From Psychrobacillus insolitus (lineage in GTDB: Bacteria; Bacillota; Bacilli; Bacillales_A; Planococcaceae): 64,000 nucleotides of DNA. The stretch covers positions 351,135 through 415,134 of the forward strand of contig NZ_QKZI01000002.1 in NCBI RefSeq assembly GCF_003254155.1, written 5' to 3'. Position numbers and translations under genes: made by a program. How positions within the stretch are numbered: the stretch's first letter is position 1; every line of letters starts with the position of its first letter. Below, piece after piece: positions 62,478 through 64,000 of this stretch. Below the pieces are notes generated by a model that saw only the letters and a program-made list of their open reading frames with translations, made no database searches and was not told where the DNA came from.

Positions 62478-63228
62478 CGATATAGTAGTGGCGATGTGTG
62501 CCGCGTCTGTGCCAATTCTCTAATTGCTTTTTTTAAAACTTTGTTCTCTCTATTTAACACTGTAGGGTAGGAGTTTTCCGTTAGAAAGGATGTCCTTGGC
62601 TTATTCATCACTACATGGAAATGGCGTATTGGCAACCGATAGAATAAAAAAAATAATTCGACAGATTCTTACATTATTTTTAAAATCCGTGATATATAAT
62701 GTAAAGAATGGATAAATTTCAATTCATATGGACTAGGTTTAATTAAGTAGATTTACTTATATAAACACGGATAGCATATACCATATTGGTAAATTTACTT
62801 CCATATTTGTCTATTTAATCATTAGTTAATAGCCTAGCTGTACCTAAAATGTAGTGCTAATTACCTGCAATTTGAAATCTGTTAAAACGTGAAAGACAAA
62901 TCTAATAGGAATTTCGTATTTTCTATTTATAGGGAGGTCACAGGGTGAAGAGATTAATTCAATCCAGGAGTTCAGTTAGAAATTAACATTATCATTCCAC
63001 ATTCACTAAATTTTATTTGAATGCTAGATTGGTATTAGGTAAGATCAGTATTCATTTACTATCTCAAAACTATTTATTTCTTTAATTTGTTTAAAAACTG
63101 CTCCTTCACTTCTATAGTATTGTTTTGAAATATCGGAATATTCAGTGAAAAATAAAGATAAGTAGATATTATATTAATAGTAGATTTCACATTATAATTT
63201 ATTAAAATATAAAATAGGGGTTGCAATT
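62478..63228. other. Long intergenic region
   Basis: About 750 bp, AT-rich. A 13-codon ORF (GTG 62944) follows AGGGAGGTCA, but it is too short to call. TATAAT at 63193-63198 may be the -10 of the subtilase. No other feature seen. Confidence 0.5.
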
Positions 63229-64000
63229 ATGAAAATAGTAAAAATTCTCTTAAGTGCTTTACTGATCGTAAGTATTTTATTTTTTCCACGTTCTACTAGC
63301 TATGCAGAAGAAAAGACTAGTAAGGATCTAAATGGTGAAGAGACGGATCAAGTTATTATTTCATTAAAATCCGAGAAAGCTATAGAGAAATTAGTTGCTG
63401 AAGATTTGAACGAATTGGAAACGAATGATGAAGAAATTCTTGTAACAGCTAAAGTTCCAGATGGTAGAACTCTAGATGATTTCATTAAAGAGCTTGAAAG
63501 TAATCCAGACGTCGAATATGTAGAACCGGATCACATGTTAGATATTACTTATACTCCGAATGATCCATATTTGTCTTATCAATATCATCATGATCGTATA
63601 AATGCTAAAAAAGCATGGGATCGAACAAAGGGCTCTAGCGATGTTAAGGTAGCGGTTTTAGATGATGGATTTGATACAAACCATGAAGAATTAAGGTATC
63701 AAATCCATAGTAATTACAGTACTGCTAGTACTTTTAGTACGAACGATCATGGTACACATGTGTCGGGTATAATTGGTGCTTCTATGAACAACTCTACATA
63801 TGGTAGTGGGGTTGCTCCAGATTCTCAATTAGTACTAATCGATGTATTTGAAACAGATCGTGCGTACACGTCAGATATAATTACGGGTATTTATATTGCA
63901 GTAGTTGTAGATGCAGATATTATAAATATGAGCTTAGGTGGTTATTATTATAATTCTTCTTTTGATGCAGCAGTTCAATATGCACATAATAATGGATTAG
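63229..64000 (+). CDS. Secreted subtilisin-like serine protease (S8), cut by window end
   Basis: First 257 codons of a longer gene. Signal peptide 1-25, an inhibitor I9-type propeptide at about 35-105 (QVIISLKSEKAIEKL to DVEYVEPDHM), then the peptidase S8 domain. The catalytic Asp is in VAVLDDGFDTNHEE near residue 142 and the His in NDHGTHVSGIIGA near 177; the Ser lies beyond the window. IINMSLGG near 227 is the oxyanion-side strand. AGGGG precedes the ATG. The Asp motif reads DDG rather than the common DTG/DSG. Confidence 0.9.
   Translation, partial: MKIVKILLSALLIVSILFFPRSTSYAEEKTSKDLNGEETDQVIISLKSEKAIEKLVAEDLNELETNDEEILVTAKVPDGRTLDDFIKELESNPDVEYVEPDHMLDITYTPNDPYLSYQYHHDRINAKKAWDRTKGSSDVKVAVLDDGFDTNHEELRYQIHSNYSTASTFSTNDHGTHVSGIIGASMNNSTYGSGVAPDSQLVLIDVFETDRAYTSDIITGIYIAVVVDADIINMSLGGYYYNSSFDAAVQYAHNNGL

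Overview
The window looks like low-GC chromosomal DNA from a Gram-positive Bacillales bacterium, most likely Planococcaceae-like (Lysinibacillus, Psychrobacillus or Sporosarcina type). The grounds are AGGAGG-type ribosome binding sites on nearly every gene, frequent ATGA gene overlaps, strong hairpin-plus-T-run terminators, Bacillus-type families (SsbB, YwqA/YwqB, ArgCJBD, YhdT/PanF, LytB/LytC-like autolysins, LCP protein, BY-kinase exopolysaccharide module) and near-consensus WalR and arginine boxes. The genus cannot be fixed from the sequence alone. No tRNA, rRNA or CRISPR array was seen.

Layout. 0.2-5.6 kb: competence-type ssbB facing an SNF2 helicase/SWIM-protein operon, then a small XRE regulator beside a long DNA dyad. 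5.8-7.6 kb: an IDEAL-domain gene, then decayed coding debris. 7.65-9.6 kb: a two-gene envelope operon (Yip1-like membrane protein plus HlyD-like adaptor). 9.7-10.0 kb: array of ~20-bp repeats. 10.1-12.7 kb: yhdT-panF and an EamA transporter. 13.0-17.2 kb: argCJBD behind a promoter containing an 18-bp ARG-box palindrome. 17.3-17.8 kb: a hairpin element and a second ~20-bp repeat array. 17.9-19.9 kb: UDP-ManNAc dehydrogenase and TagA-type ManNAc transferase. 20.4-31.0 kb: secreted cell-wall island (NlpC/P60 enzymes, trypsin-like protease, SpoIID-CWB2 protein, amidase-CWB2, lipoprotein, LysM endopeptidase, LCP ligase). 31.4-32.3 kb: tandem copies of a hairpin repeat module. 32.5-55.9 kb: exopolysaccharide locus, with a conserved head (Wzz, BY-kinase, PHP phosphatase, CapD-like dehydratase, pgi, galU) followed by an AT-rich variable part (aminotransferase, SDR, acetyltransferase, priming transferase, four glycosyltransferases, CapE, CapF, Wzy, Wzx, pyruvyltransferase, acetyltransferase) containing IS scars. 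56-58.7 kb: nested IS110/IS21 wrecks and more hairpin modules. 58.9-64 kb: nagB, two VanZ-like proteins, an SH3 protein and a subtilase cut by the window end.

How it may fit together (inference): WecC and TagA would make or transfer ManNAc-type units of a wall polymer, the LCP protein could attach such polymers to peptidoglycan, and the CWB2-domain proteins could dock on the resulting wall. The lytB-lytC-lipoprotein operon facing an LCP gene echoes the lytR/lytABC arrangement of Bacillus subtilis. The exopolysaccharide locus is a Wzx/Wzy pathway under BY-kinase/phosphatase control.

The most unusual signal is not a gene. It is a family of hairpins with a conserved 24-25-nt loop core whose stems differ completely between copies yet remain self-complementary (17.3, 31.4-32.3 and 57.3-58.7 kb). 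They are partly organised as a duplicated three-hairpin module, and two copies look like recombinants joined through the loop.
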